From the NCBI RefSeq assembly GCF_034670125.1, contig NZ_JAXMOC010000004.1, positions 299,462-363,461 on the forward strand: DNA of 64,000 nt, given 5' to 3'. Source of the stretch: Maricaulis sp034670125 (GTDB lineage Bacteria; Pseudomonadota; Alphaproteobacteria; Caulobacterales; Maricaulaceae). Of this stretch, positions 34,776-42,471 are shown one piece after another. Below the pieces are notes generated by a model. That model had not been told where the DNA came from. It did not search any database and saw only the letters and a list, made by a program, of their open reading frames with translations. The translations under genes and the position numbers were made by a program. The stretch's first letter is position 1. Each line of letters begins with the position of its first letter.

Positions 34776-35306
34776 CTACTCGACGCGCCGGTAGACACCG
34801 TCGATCGGCAAATTCTCGCCCATGGCATCGACATAGCTGAGCATGACGCCAACCAGCCGGTCCCAGTCATCGACCCGGCAATATCCGCGTTCTTCTTCGT
34901 GTTCGGTCACGTCATAGCGGTCGAGAATCGCGGCCTCGACATTCTGGCATTCCGGCGCGTGATAGGTGGCGACCCCGCCGGGGAAGACACGGATCAGGCC
35001 ATAGCTCCAATTGTCCTCGTCGCGTCGCATGGCGATGTAGAGTCCGTCCGCGATTTCCTTCAGGCGTGCACCGTCATGGGGAAAGCCGTCATCGTCGGAG
35101 ACATAGCGCCCCCAGCTGCGTTCGATCTCGCCGGTCCAGGCCGGGCGGTCGAAAGGGGTCACGCCGTCGGCCAGATAGGGCGTGTGGCTGTAGAGGCCTT
35201 CCTCGAGCGGCCAGTCGGCCTGACCGCGCGAGATCAGGGCATCCTCGGAATAGAAGCAGCCGCCCAGAAGGGCGGCTGCCATCGCGATGATCGCGGCTGT
35301 GCGCAC
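34776..35306 (-). CDS. Putative lipoprotein of unknown function
   Basis: The protein has 176 residues. The N-terminus (AAIIAMAAALLGGC, Cys about residue 17) is a lipoprotein signal. The mature part is acidic with several aromatic residues and a probable disulfide pair (PECQNVEAA and RGYCRVDD). I know no family. The GTG start at 35306 overlaps the pepP stop by one base (TAGTG), so it is likely co-translated with pepP; the functional link is not evident. Confidence 0.75.
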   Translation of the reverse strand: MRTAAIIAMAAALLGGCFYSEDALISRGQADWPLEEGLYSHTPYLADGVTPFDRPAWTGEIERSWGRYVSDDDGFPHDGARLKEIADGLYIAMRRDEDNWSYGLIRVFPGGVATYHAPECQNVEAAILDRYDVTEHEEERGYCRVDDWDRLVGVMLSYVDAMGENLPIDGVYRRVE

Positions 35307-37144
35307 TAGGGCGTGGCTCCCGCTATCGGCTCGGTGGCCTTGATCAGCCAGTCGGCGACATCACCGTCCACCAGCGGCAGGACCTTGGTCCGCACCATGG
35401 CGTGATAGCTGTCCAGCCAGGCAATCTCTTCGGCGGTCAGAAGGTGGGTGTCGATCAATCCCTTGTGGATCGGCGCGACGGTGACCGTCTCGAAGCCCAG
35501 CATCGGACGTTCGCCGCCGGGAATTTCGGCCGCCTCGGTGACAACCTGCAGGTTCTCGATCCGGATGCCGAACCCGTCTTCCTTGTAGTAGCCCGGCTCG
35601 TTGGACAGGATCATGCCCGGCTCCAGCGGCACCGCATTGGGGGCCTTGGAAATGCGTTGCGGACCCTCGTGCACACCCAGGAAACTGCCGACGCCATGAC
35701 CGGTCCCGTGATCATAGTCAAAGCCGGCCTGCCACAGCGGGAAGCGGGCCAGAATGTCCAGCTGCGTGCCCGTCGTTCCCTTGGGAAAACGCACCATCGA
35801 CAGGGCGATATGGCCCTTGAGGACGCGGGTATATTGCGCCTTCATCTCGGCCGTCGGATCACCGATCGGCACCGTGCGGGTGATGTCGGTCGTGCCGTCC
35901 GGATACTGGCCACCACTGTCGACCAGGAAGAGCGAGCCCTTGGCCAGTTTGAGGTTGGAGGCTTCGGAGACGCGATAGTGGGCGAAGGCTGCATTGCCCT
36001 GGGCGCCCGAGATCGTGTCGAAGGACAGGTCGCGCAGTTCCGGCAATTCCTTGCGCAGGCTTTCCAGCTTCTGCGCCGCCTGGATCTCGTCGACCTCGCC
36101 GGACTGGGCTTCGGTGTCGAGCCAGTGCAGGAAGCGGGCAATGGCGCCGCCATCGCGGATATGCGCCTGACGCGAGCCTTCCACTTCGGCCGGGTTCTTG
36201 GCGGCCTTGGGACGCATCACCGGGTCTTCCAGCGACTGCACCTTCGCACCGCCGGACTTGAGCGTCTCGAACACCCAGGCCGAGGCCGTGGTCGGGTCAA
36301 CGCGGACGGTCTTGCCGTCCAGCTCGGCGAGAGCCGGGCCGAATTCGCTCTCCGGCCGCACCGCGATCTCATTGCCGAGATGGGAGCGGGTTTCGTCGGT
36401 CAGCTTGTCCGGGTCGACGAAGAAAGTCGCGGTGCCGTCCTTGTGGATCAGCGCGGCAGACAACGGCAGCGGCGAGCGCGAGACGTCACCGCCGCGCACA
36501 TTGAACAACCAGGCAATCGAGGGCGGCGCGGTGATCACGGCGGCGTCGGCACCGCCACGCTCGATGGCAACACCAATGCGCTGGCGCTTGGAGCTGTGCT
36601 CCTCGCCGGAAAATTCGATGGGATGGGGGATGATGTCGGCCTTCGGCGCCGCCGGACGGTCGGTCCAGGCAACATCGATCGGGTTTTGCGCGACCGAAAC
36701 CAGCTCGACGCCTGCGCGCATGGCGGCGGTCTGCAGCAAGTCGAGCGCGGCCGGGCTGTGCAGACGGGCGTCATAGCCGATCTTCTCGCCCTTGTGCGCA
36801 TTCTCCTCGATCCAGCCGTAAAGGCCCTGGCCGACCAGATCGCACTGGTCGAACAGCGTGGTGTCAGTCTGCTGGCGGCCCTGCGCGGTATAGCGGCCAT
36901 CGACCAGCAGCGCGGCGCGGTCGGCCATGACGATGGCGGCGCCGGCAGAGCCGGAAAAGCCGGTCGCCCACAGAAGCCGCTCATTGCAGTCCGGCAGGTA
37001 TTCATTGTCATACTCATCCTCGTGCGGGATGAGAAAACCGTCCAGGCCAAGCGTTTTCAGCGCGGCGCGCAGCTTGGGCAGGTTCTCGCGGCCATAATGC
37101 GGGCCGCCCTTAACGTCGAAAGTCTGGGAAATCATCTGGGTCAT
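35306..37144 (-). CDS. pepP: Xaa-Pro aminopeptidase (aminopeptidase P, M24B)
   Basis: From ATG 37144 the protein has 612 residues, the long three-domain eukaryote/alphaproteobacterial type. Two creatinase-like N-terminal domains include FLIPHEDEYDNEYLPDCNERLLWATGFSGSAG and LLVDGRYTAQG. The pita-bread catalytic domain follows, with metal ligands in VDSGGQYPDGTTDITRT (two Asp), GTGHGVGSFLGVHEGP (His), and NEPGYYKEDGFGIRIENL (Glu pair). It removes N-terminal residues ahead of proline in the cytosol. The upstream extension to 37288 is Arg/Pro-rich and looks non-coding. Start could also be the ATG three codons later (37135). Neither has a strong Shine-Dalgarno. Confidence 0.92.
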   Translation of the reverse strand: MTQMISQTFDVKGGPHYGRENLPKLRAALKTLGLDGFLIPHEDEYDNEYLPDCNERLLWATGFSGSAGAAIVMADRAALLVDGRYTAQGRQQTDTTLFDQCDLVGQGLYGWIEENAHKGEKIGYDARLHSPAALDLLQTAAMRAGVELVSVAQNPIDVAWTDRPAAPKADIIPHPIEFSGEEHSSKRQRIGVAIERGGADAAVITAPPSIAWLFNVRGGDVSRSPLPLSAALIHKDGTATFFVDPDKLTDETRSHLGNEIAVRPESEFGPALAELDGKTVRVDPTTASAWVFETLKSGGAKVQSLEDPVMRPKAAKNPAEVEGSRQAHIRDGGAIARFLHWLDTEAQSGEVDEIQAAQKLESLRKELPELRDLSFDTISGAQGNAAFAHYRVSEASNLKLAKGSLFLVDSGGQYPDGTTDITRTVPIGDPTAEMKAQYTRVLKGHIALSMVRFPKGTTGTQLDILARFPLWQAGFDYDHGTGHGVGSFLGVHEGPQRISKAPNAVPLEPGMILSNEPGYYKEDGFGIRIENLQVVTEAAEIPGGERPMLGFETVTVAPIHKGLIDTHLLTAEEIAWLDSYHAMVRTKVLPLVDGDVADWLIKATEPIAGATP

Positions 37145-37321
37145 GGCGGCAAGGTATGCCCGTCGCAGGACCGGTTCAATGGCTGTCTCAGCCGGGTCTG
37201 CAGGCCTGCGTCCCCGCTGGTCACTCGGGCCATGCATTTGCGCAGGCCGGGCTTGCTGAACCGCCTGTTCGCAGGTCCGGCATTCCATGGCTAAAGCGCG
37301 GGGAAATCACAGGAGTTTCCC

Positions 37322-37483
37322 ATGCTGTACGGGATTGATGACTGGCGCTCGATGAACGCCAACGACATGCTCAACCGCTCGATGGACCGCAACCGGTCCC
37401 GCGCCGGCGTGCGCACCCTGCCGCGCACCAACGACGTCAACGCCTTCCTCGCCGCCTTCGGCGTCAAGGGCAAGCGCGCCTGA
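37322..37483 (+). CDS. Small basic protein of 53 residues, unknown function
   Basis: The ORF begins at ATG 37322 with a strong AGGAG at 37311-37315, 6 bases upstream, and ends at TGA 37483. The product is hydrophilic and basic (MLYGIDDWRSMNANDMLNRS, then Arg-rich, ending FGVKGKRA) with no membrane segment. The codon pattern is strongly GC-biased at third positions as in real genes here. It diverges from pepP and converges on the LytTR gene with no gap. I do not recognise it. Confidence 0.6.
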   Translation: MLYGIDDWRSMNANDMLNRSMDRNRSRAGVRTLPRTNDVNAFLAAFGVKGKRA

Positions 37484-38962
37484 TCATGCCGGCCGACCGG
37501 CCAGGTGCTCACGCAGGCGGGCGACCTCCCGGCGACTGACCGGAACCTGGTGGCCGCCTGTCAGGACCAGCTGGTAGCGACTGCCCACTGCGCTGGTCAG
37601 CGCTTCAACATGGTCCAGATTGACCGCGTGCGAGCGGTGATTGCGGACGAAACCGTCCGGCAATTGCGCGAGCAGCGTGCTCAGATTGCGATTGTCCAGA
37701 TGGGTCGCCCCGCTGCGGGTGTGGACCTCGGTGTAATTGCCCGCTGCGACGAGATGGACAATGTCGCTGCAGGCCAGCCGGGTCAGCCGCCCGGTAGACT
37801 GCAGCGCCAGTGTTTTGGGTGTCGCCGCCGGTTCCGGCTGAAGCAGAGACGGCCAGCGAGTGGCGGGCAGGGCCAGCAAGCCCAGAGCAAGCGCGTAGAC
37901 GCCGCGGTCGATCAGGTCCCCGGGCAGCAAGAGCGCATAGAGCGGTATGACCATCACCCCGGCAGCCAGTATCCGGGCCTTGGCGTCGCCACGCCAAGCC
38001 ATCCAGATGGCGGCTGATCCAGTCAGGCAGGCCGTCACCGCCGCCGACCTGGCATCATAGCCGGCCATCGACGCAAAGCCGACCAGGGCGATGAGGCCGG
38101 TGACGCCGATCCACACCGGACTGATCCGGCCAGACGCTGGCCAGCGCTGTTGCGCAAAGCGCAGAAAGGCGGCCCCGAAAACCGCCAGGCCGATCAGGCT
38201 GAGCGCCTGACGGGGCTGATGCCAGTCGTAGGGATAATTGATCATCGCCCGGGAAATTTCCGCCAGCCCGGTCAGGGCCAGTCCGGCCAGGGCAACGGCC
38301 AGCCAGTTACCGAGACCATCGCCGATACGTCGGGCCCGCAGCGCAAAGGCCAGCCCCAGCGCCACCAGGCCGGCTCCCAGAACGGTCAATGGCAGGTAGT
38401 AGCGGACCGGCCGACGTGGTTCGGCACTGTAGGGCATCAGGAAGAGTGACTGCACCAGGCTATAGGGTGTGTAACCGGCCCGGTGGCTGGACAGGCGCAT
38501 GACAAGCCGGTTGCCATCCGGCCGGATCAACCGCTCCGGTACGGCGAACAGGCTGTCGATCGAGCCCGCGACCTCATCGGCCGCATTCGTCCCCGGCCGG
38601 CCTTTCTCGCCGATCAGCGCGCCGTTGAACCAAAGCGTGGCGGAGAACGGGCCGGATGTGCTGATCGCGGGCGGCGGTCCATCGCGTGCGATCGGGACAT
38701 CATCCCAGACCAGCCACCCCGCGGTGGCGGGACGTTTGATGCTGCGATAAGGCAGCCGCGCCCCGGCGGCCGGGTCGGCCAGCGTCGCGTCCAGACCGAT
38801 ATCCGCATCGACGTAACGCACGGTCTGCGGCATGCGCGCATCGATCCATGGCTGCGGCGCAGTCAGAAGGACGACCAGAGCCAGCAGCATCAGCCCGACA
38901 CTTTCCAGACCGGGACGCCGGTCCGTTATCGCCTTGAGCCATCCAGCCATCATGTGAGCCAT
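37484..38962 (-). CDS. Membrane-bound LytTR-family transcriptional regulator
   Basis: The protein has 492 residues. An N-terminal membrane helix (about 22-40) is followed by a periplasmic jelly-roll-like domain (about 45-180, ATLWFNGALIGEKG). About seven membrane helices (190-375) come next, a 7TMR-DISM-like layout. A C-terminal LytTR DNA-binding domain (about 395-488) has HLVAAGNYTEVHTRSG, RNHRSHAVNLDHVEAL and the closing VPVSRREVARLREHL. The arrangement implies direct coupling of an envelope signal to transcription without a kinase. The ligand and targets are unknown. It diverges from the serine hydrolase gene at 39051, an obvious candidate target. Confidence 0.88.
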   Translation of the reverse strand: MAHMMAGWLKAITDRRPGLESVGLMLLALVVLLTAPQPWIDARMPQTVRYVDADIGLDATLADPAAGARLPYRSIKRPATAGWLVWDDVPIARDGPPPAISTSGPFSATLWFNGALIGEKGRPGTNAADEVAGSIDSLFAVPERLIRPDGNRLVMRLSSHRAGYTPYSLVQSLFLMPYSAEPRRPVRYYLPLTVLGAGLVALGLAFALRARRIGDGLGNWLAVALAGLALTGLAEISRAMINYPYDWHQPRQALSLIGLAVFGAAFLRFAQQRWPASGRISPVWIGVTGLIALVGFASMAGYDARSAAVTACLTGSAAIWMAWRGDAKARILAAGVMVIPLYALLLPGDLIDRGVYALALGLLALPATRWPSLLQPEPAATPKTLALQSTGRLTRLACSDIVHLVAAGNYTEVHTRSGATHLDNRNLSTLLAQLPDGFVRNHRSHAVNLDHVEALTSAVGSRYQLVLTGGHQVPVSRREVARLREHLAGRPA

Positions 38963-39050
38963 TCATCCTTTTGCGATGGTCGGGTCGCTGCCGTCACGGC
39001 ATGACCGCCCAGTGCCGGGGGGCAAGTCAACAACAGGAACACACATTTCG

Positions 39051-40079
39051 ATGATTGGAAGTCTTTTGACGGCAAGCGCCGGAGTCGCAAGTCTCTGGCT
39101 CGGTATGGCCGGGCAGGTCGCAGCGCCGCCGCTCGCAGAACAGTCGCAGGCGGCCTTTGACCCGGTGGCCCGGACCTATCCGGCGCTGAACGCCACGGTG
39201 ATGGTGGGTGGCGAAATTGTCTGGGAAGCTGAAGGGGGTTGGCAGCGCGACGCCGCTGATGGTGCCGGTCGCGCCTATAATGTTTATTCGGTGGCCAAGA
39301 TGTTGACCGCGCTGGCCTATGTCCGTCTCGAGCAGAGTGCGGGCCTCGATCTCGACACGCCGGTCCGACAGATCGACCCGGGACTGCCAGAGCATTATGA
39401 CGCTGTCACGCTTCGCTCCCTGCTCGAACACCGGGCGGGCGTGCGCCACTACACCTCGCGGGCGGACTGGATGAGCTTCTCGGATCGTCGCTGCGAAACC
39501 CCGGCCGACGCGCTGGATCATTTCATCGACTCGCCGCTTTCGCCGCCTGAAGGCGATGAGATAGCTTACTCGACCTATGGCTATGTCCTGCTGAGCCACC
39601 TGTTGGTGCAGCTGACCGGGACCGACAGTTTTGATGCGGCCATGCGTGATGCACTGGGTGACACCTATCTTGCCCGTCGTGACTCAGATGATGCCGAGAA
39701 GGCCACCAACTGGGTCGATCTGGGAGAAGGCCCGCAGATCATCGACGGGCTGTCGGCCGAGTGCAAATTCGGTGCGGGTGGTCTGCTGGCCAGCTCGCGG
39801 GAACTGGCCGAAATGGGGCATGCCCTTGCGGCTGGCGAGTTGGTCGATCTCGGTGGCTGGACAGAGCTGCCGGGGCCCTGGGCTGGCTATGCCCCCGAGG
39901 CGGACTTGCACTATGCGGCCCACTCCGGCGGCTCGCCGGGCGGTCGGTCTTTCATGTTGATCTACGTCGAACCGCAAGTTTCGGTGGCGCTGGTCGGCAA
40001 TGCTGACAGCGAGAACCTGCAGGCGATCGCGATAGAGCTGGCTGACCTGTTTGCCGGCCTGGCGCCGGCAGCCGAGTAG
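39051..40079 (+). CDS. Serine hydrolase of the beta-lactamase/penicillin-binding fold (class C-like)
   Basis: The protein has 342 residues with an N-terminal signal peptide (LLTASAGVASLWLGMAGQVAA). The SxxK motif is SVAKML (nucleophile about residue 80). The YxN-like box reads YSTYGY (about 172), and the KTG box is replaced by HSGG in AAHSGGSPGG (about 292), as in esterase/peptidase members of this family rather than true beta-lactamases. It probably hydrolyses an ester or D-amino peptide in the periplasm. ATG 39051 was chosen over 38976 because it gives the signal peptide; CAGGA lies 12 bases upstream. It shares its promoter region with the LytTR regulator. Confidence 0.85.
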   Translation: MIGSLLTASAGVASLWLGMAGQVAAPPLAEQSQAAFDPVARTYPALNATVMVGGEIVWEAEGGWQRDAADGAGRAYNVYSVAKMLTALAYVRLEQSAGLDLDTPVRQIDPGLPEHYDAVTLRSLLEHRAGVRHYTSRADWMSFSDRRCETPADALDHFIDSPLSPPEGDEIAYSTYGYVLLSHLLVQLTGTDSFDAAMRDALGDTYLARRDSDDAEKATNWVDLGEGPQIIDGLSAECKFGAGGLLASSRELAEMGHALAAGELVDLGGWTELPGPWAGYAPEADLHYAAHSGGSPGGRSFMLIYVEPQVSVALVGNADSENLQAIAIELADLFAGLAPAAE

Positions 40080-40082
40080 CAA

Positions 40083-40943
40083 CTAGCCCTTTGTCGCGAC
40101 GAGGGTTTCCCAACCTTCCAGCGGCGGCTGGCGATGCACGGTCAGGCCGGCGGCTTCGTAGGCGGTGCGGACCATGGCTTCCTGTTCGGTCAGCAGACCG
40201 GACAGGATGACCTTGCCGCCGGGCGTCAGGATGTTGGCGACACCCGGTGCCAGCTCGACCAGCGGCCCGGCGAGGATATTGGCGAAGATCAGCTCGAACT
40301 GACGTCCGGCCAGCTTGGCATGATCGAGGCCCTCGGCGACGAAACAGTCGATGCCGGGGGTGTCATTCTTGGTGCAGTTCTCGATGCTTTCATCGACCGC
40401 TTCAGGATCGATGTCCGATGCCAGCACTTCCGTGTCCGGCAGTGCCTTGGCCGCGGCAATGGCCAGGACGGCCGTACCGCAGCCCAGATCGAACACGGTC
40501 TTCGGCGCGGCGCCGGCGTCCAGCATTTCGGAAAATGCGATCAGGCAGCCGCGCGTGGTGCCGTGATGGCCGGTGCCGAAGGCCGGGCCGGCTTCGATCT
40601 CGATGCCGATCTGACCGGCCGCGACGGCGTCGCGATCATGGGCGCCAAACAGGGTGAAACGCCCGCCTTCGACCGGCTTGAGGCCCTGCAGCGACAGGCG
40701 GACCCAGTCCTCCTCCGGCAACGGTCCGAACTCGACCAGTATGTCCTCGGCAAGGCCCGAGGCACGGCGGAAGGCGGCCTCGTCCGGCATGGACTGGAAC
40801 AACACGTCCAGCCGCGCCCCATCGCTCTCCTCGAAAATCGCCCAGCTCAGCGCGACGGCCGGATGGGCCTCGTCGAGCCGTTCAACGACATCGGCAAGGG
40901 TGGCAAAATCGGACAGGGCTGTCAGGCGCCAAAGCGTGGTCAT
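40083..40943 (-). CDS. prmA: Ribosomal protein L11 methyltransferase
   Basis: The protein has 286 residues. An N-terminal substrate-recognition domain (about 1-95) precedes a SAM-dependent methyltransferase domain. The latter has GPAFGTGHHGTTRGCLIAF (about 130), motif I VFDLGCGTAVLAIAAAK (about 160), and the NILAGPLVELAP motif (about 233). PrmA trimethylates L11. ATG 40943 has GGAGA 8 bases upstream; a TTG two codons earlier (40949) is the alternative. Its gene converges on the serine hydrolase with 3 bases between stops. Confidence 0.94.
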   Translation of the reverse strand: MTTLWRLTALSDFATLADVVERLDEAHPAVALSWAIFEESDGARLDVLFQSMPDEAAFRRASGLAEDILVEFGPLPEEDWVRLSLQGLKPVEGGRFTLFGAHDRDAVAAGQIGIEIEAGPAFGTGHHGTTRGCLIAFSEMLDAGAAPKTVFDLGCGTAVLAIAAAKALPDTEVLASDIDPEAVDESIENCTKNDTPGIDCFVAEGLDHAKLAGRQFELIFANILAGPLVELAPGVANILTPGGKVILSGLLTEQEAMVRTAYEAAGLTVHRQPPLEGWETLVATKG

Positions 40944-41075
40944 GGGCAAGGTCTCCGGATCAGGCGGCGGGTGTGGACGCTGGGACGCCGGAAATCAAGC
41001 GGGGAGGGGTGTGGGGATGGGGGGAGGTTGCGAGCGAGTGCTCGGAGAAGGCCTTGAATGTCTTGCCGGGATTTC

Positions 41076-41157
41076 GCCGCATGGGCTCAGCGCCGTCAAG
41101 GCGCATGCCCGCTTCGCGGCGCCGAAGGCGGCCTTGACGGCGCTGAGCCCATGCGGC
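41076..41157. repeat. Large perfect hairpin, 27-base arms
   Basis: Perfect 27-base inverted repeats at 41076-41102 and 41131-41157 flank a 28-base spacer, itself partly self-complementary (CTTCG near 41112, CGAAG near 41123). It lies between the prmA start and the end of the downstream hydrolase gene. A structure of the same layout with a shared CGCTTCGCGG loop core lies at 62117-62197. No T-run, so it is not a standard terminator. Confidence 0.85.
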
Positions 41158-41219
41158 CCGCTGGCTGGCATGACAAGTAAGGATGGGTGGGGACGAAGTC
41201 CCCGGGGGCGACATGCGGC

Positions 41220-42143
41220 TTACTTCTCCAGCGCCTCGACCAAAATCGCCCGTATCTCCTGCCAGGCCGGTGAGGTCGGATCGATCAGCTCGAAATGTCC
41301 CGCCTCGCGCAGCACGACATGGCGGACAGTGTCGCCGCGCGCTTGCGCCAGCGCCGTGTAGTGAGTGCCCAGTGAGGGTGGCACGATCGGATCGAGTTCG
41401 CCGGAAACAATGACCTGCTCGACGGCCAGTGGCCCCATCGCCGCAGGTGAGACCTGGGCCATCAAGACCGGTGTCTGGCCCTCCACCGGGCCGATCAGAT
41501 CATCCACCGTGCCGGGCTCGCCGCATCGCCCCGGTCCGTTGGCACGATAGTTCGCCAGATCATTGATGCCGGCGAGTGTGACTACTGTCTCAGGCAGAAG
41601 CGGATCGTCGCGCCAGGCCGCGCTGTCTTCCGGCAAATTTCCGCGCGCCGCCGCCCACAGGGCCAGATGCCCGCCCGCGGAATGGCCGGTGAAGACCAGC
41701 CGGTCGAGATCCAGCGGATGATCCTGCGCCACCTCGCGCAGATGATCGACACCATCGGCGATGTCCCCGAACGTGCCCGGCCAGCCACCGCTCTCATGCC
41801 CGATCCGCGCATACTCCAAATTCCACACCGCCACGCCGTGATCACGCAGATCGGCAGCGACATAGTCCTGCAGGATCGTGCCCGGTATCTGCGACAGCCA
41901 GCACCCGCCATGCACCATCACCACCACCGGAAACGGCCCATCTCCGTGGGGCTTCCACAACTCACCAAACTCCAGCTCCCCCTCGCCAAAGGCGATGCGC
42001 GCCGTTGCGGTTTCACGTGGGCGGTCGAGCAGCTGATCCCATGTGATGGGGCGTGCGGCGGCGTGCGGGTCGACATGGGGCGCTGGCGCCTCGGGCTGAC
42101 AGGCGGCAAGGAGTGTGGCGGCGATAAGGAGAGGGCGGATCAT
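41220..42143 (-). CDS. Alpha/beta-hydrolase lipoprotein (esterase/lipase, BD-FAE-like)
   Basis: The protein has 307 residues. The lipoprotein signal is LLIAATLLAAC (Cys about residue 15). The oxyanion-hole motif VVVMVHGGCW (about 73) and nucleophile elbow FTGHSAGGHLALWAA (Ser about 150) match the HSL/BD-FAE esterase group. A late Asp (GELDPIVPP) and His (REAGHFELI) complete the triad. It probably acts on small esters in the envelope. ATG 42143 is chosen because it yields the lipobox; the ORF continues upstream to 42191. Confidence 0.85.
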   Translation of the reverse strand: MIRPLLIAATLLAACQPEAPAPHVDPHAAARPITWDQLLDRPRETATARIAFGEGELEFGELWKPHGDGPFPVVVMVHGGCWLSQIPGTILQDYVAADLRDHGVAVWNLEYARIGHESGGWPGTFGDIADGVDHLREVAQDHPLDLDRLVFTGHSAGGHLALWAAARGNLPEDSAAWRDDPLLPETVVTLAGINDLANYRANGPGRCGEPGTVDDLIGPVEGQTPVLMAQVSPAAMGPLAVEQVIVSGELDPIVPPSLGTHYTALAQARGDTVRHVVLREAGHFELIDPTSPAWQEIRAILVEALEK

Positions 42144-42190
42144 GGGGGCTCGCTGGTCTGTTCCAGCGCCAACTTTCCCCGAAACACACA

Positions 42191-42293
42191 CTTTGTCATC
42201 CCGGGCGGACGGCCTGACTTGATCAGGGCGCAGACCCGGGACCTATTCGCTCAAGCCTGCGCCCGCGAAGGCGGGTGGCGGGGATAACAAAAG
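42191..42293. repeat. Palindromic intergenic element related to 19603-19777
   Basis: Its ends are CTTTGTCATCCC (42191-42202) and an imperfect complement (GGGGATAACAAAAG, ending 42293). The core GGCGCAGA-CCCGGGACC-TAT matches the core of the murC-murB element. A GCCCGC-GAAG-GCGGG hairpin lies near 42260. It seems a shorter or decayed member of the same family. Confidence 0.6.
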
Positions 42294-42315
42294 GGAATTG
42301 AAACAGCGCGGAACG

Positions 42316-42467
42316 AGGTCCTTCCCCTCGATGGGGAAGGTGGGCCGAGGCGCAGCCTCGGCTCGGAAGGGGTGAGACGCGTCAGCGTTCCTGCACCGCC
42401 CGTGCGTCACCCACTCCGTCTGGCCGCCATCGCGCCCAGCCACCTCGCCCATCAAGGGCGAGGACCT
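42316..42467. repeat. MITE-like element with 28-base imperfect terminal inverted repeats
   Basis: The left end (42316-42343, beginning AGGTCCTTCCCCTCGATGGG) pairs with the right end (42440-42467, ending GGGCGAGGACCT) with about five mismatches in 28 bases. A GCCGAGGC-GCA-GCCTCGGC hairpin lies inside near 42344. The element ends 4 bases before the uvrD stop codon on the downstream side of that gene. No ORF of its own. Confidence 0.6.
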
Positions 42468-42471
42468 GACT

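Noticed and set aside
35402..37294. 630-codon plus-strand ORF opposite pepP
   Set aside because: Shadow of pepP; no recognisable domain, and pepP has complete M24 motifs.
41076..41157. Large hairpin considered as a terminator
   Set aside because: No T-run, and it lies beside a gene start on one side. Better described as a repeat.
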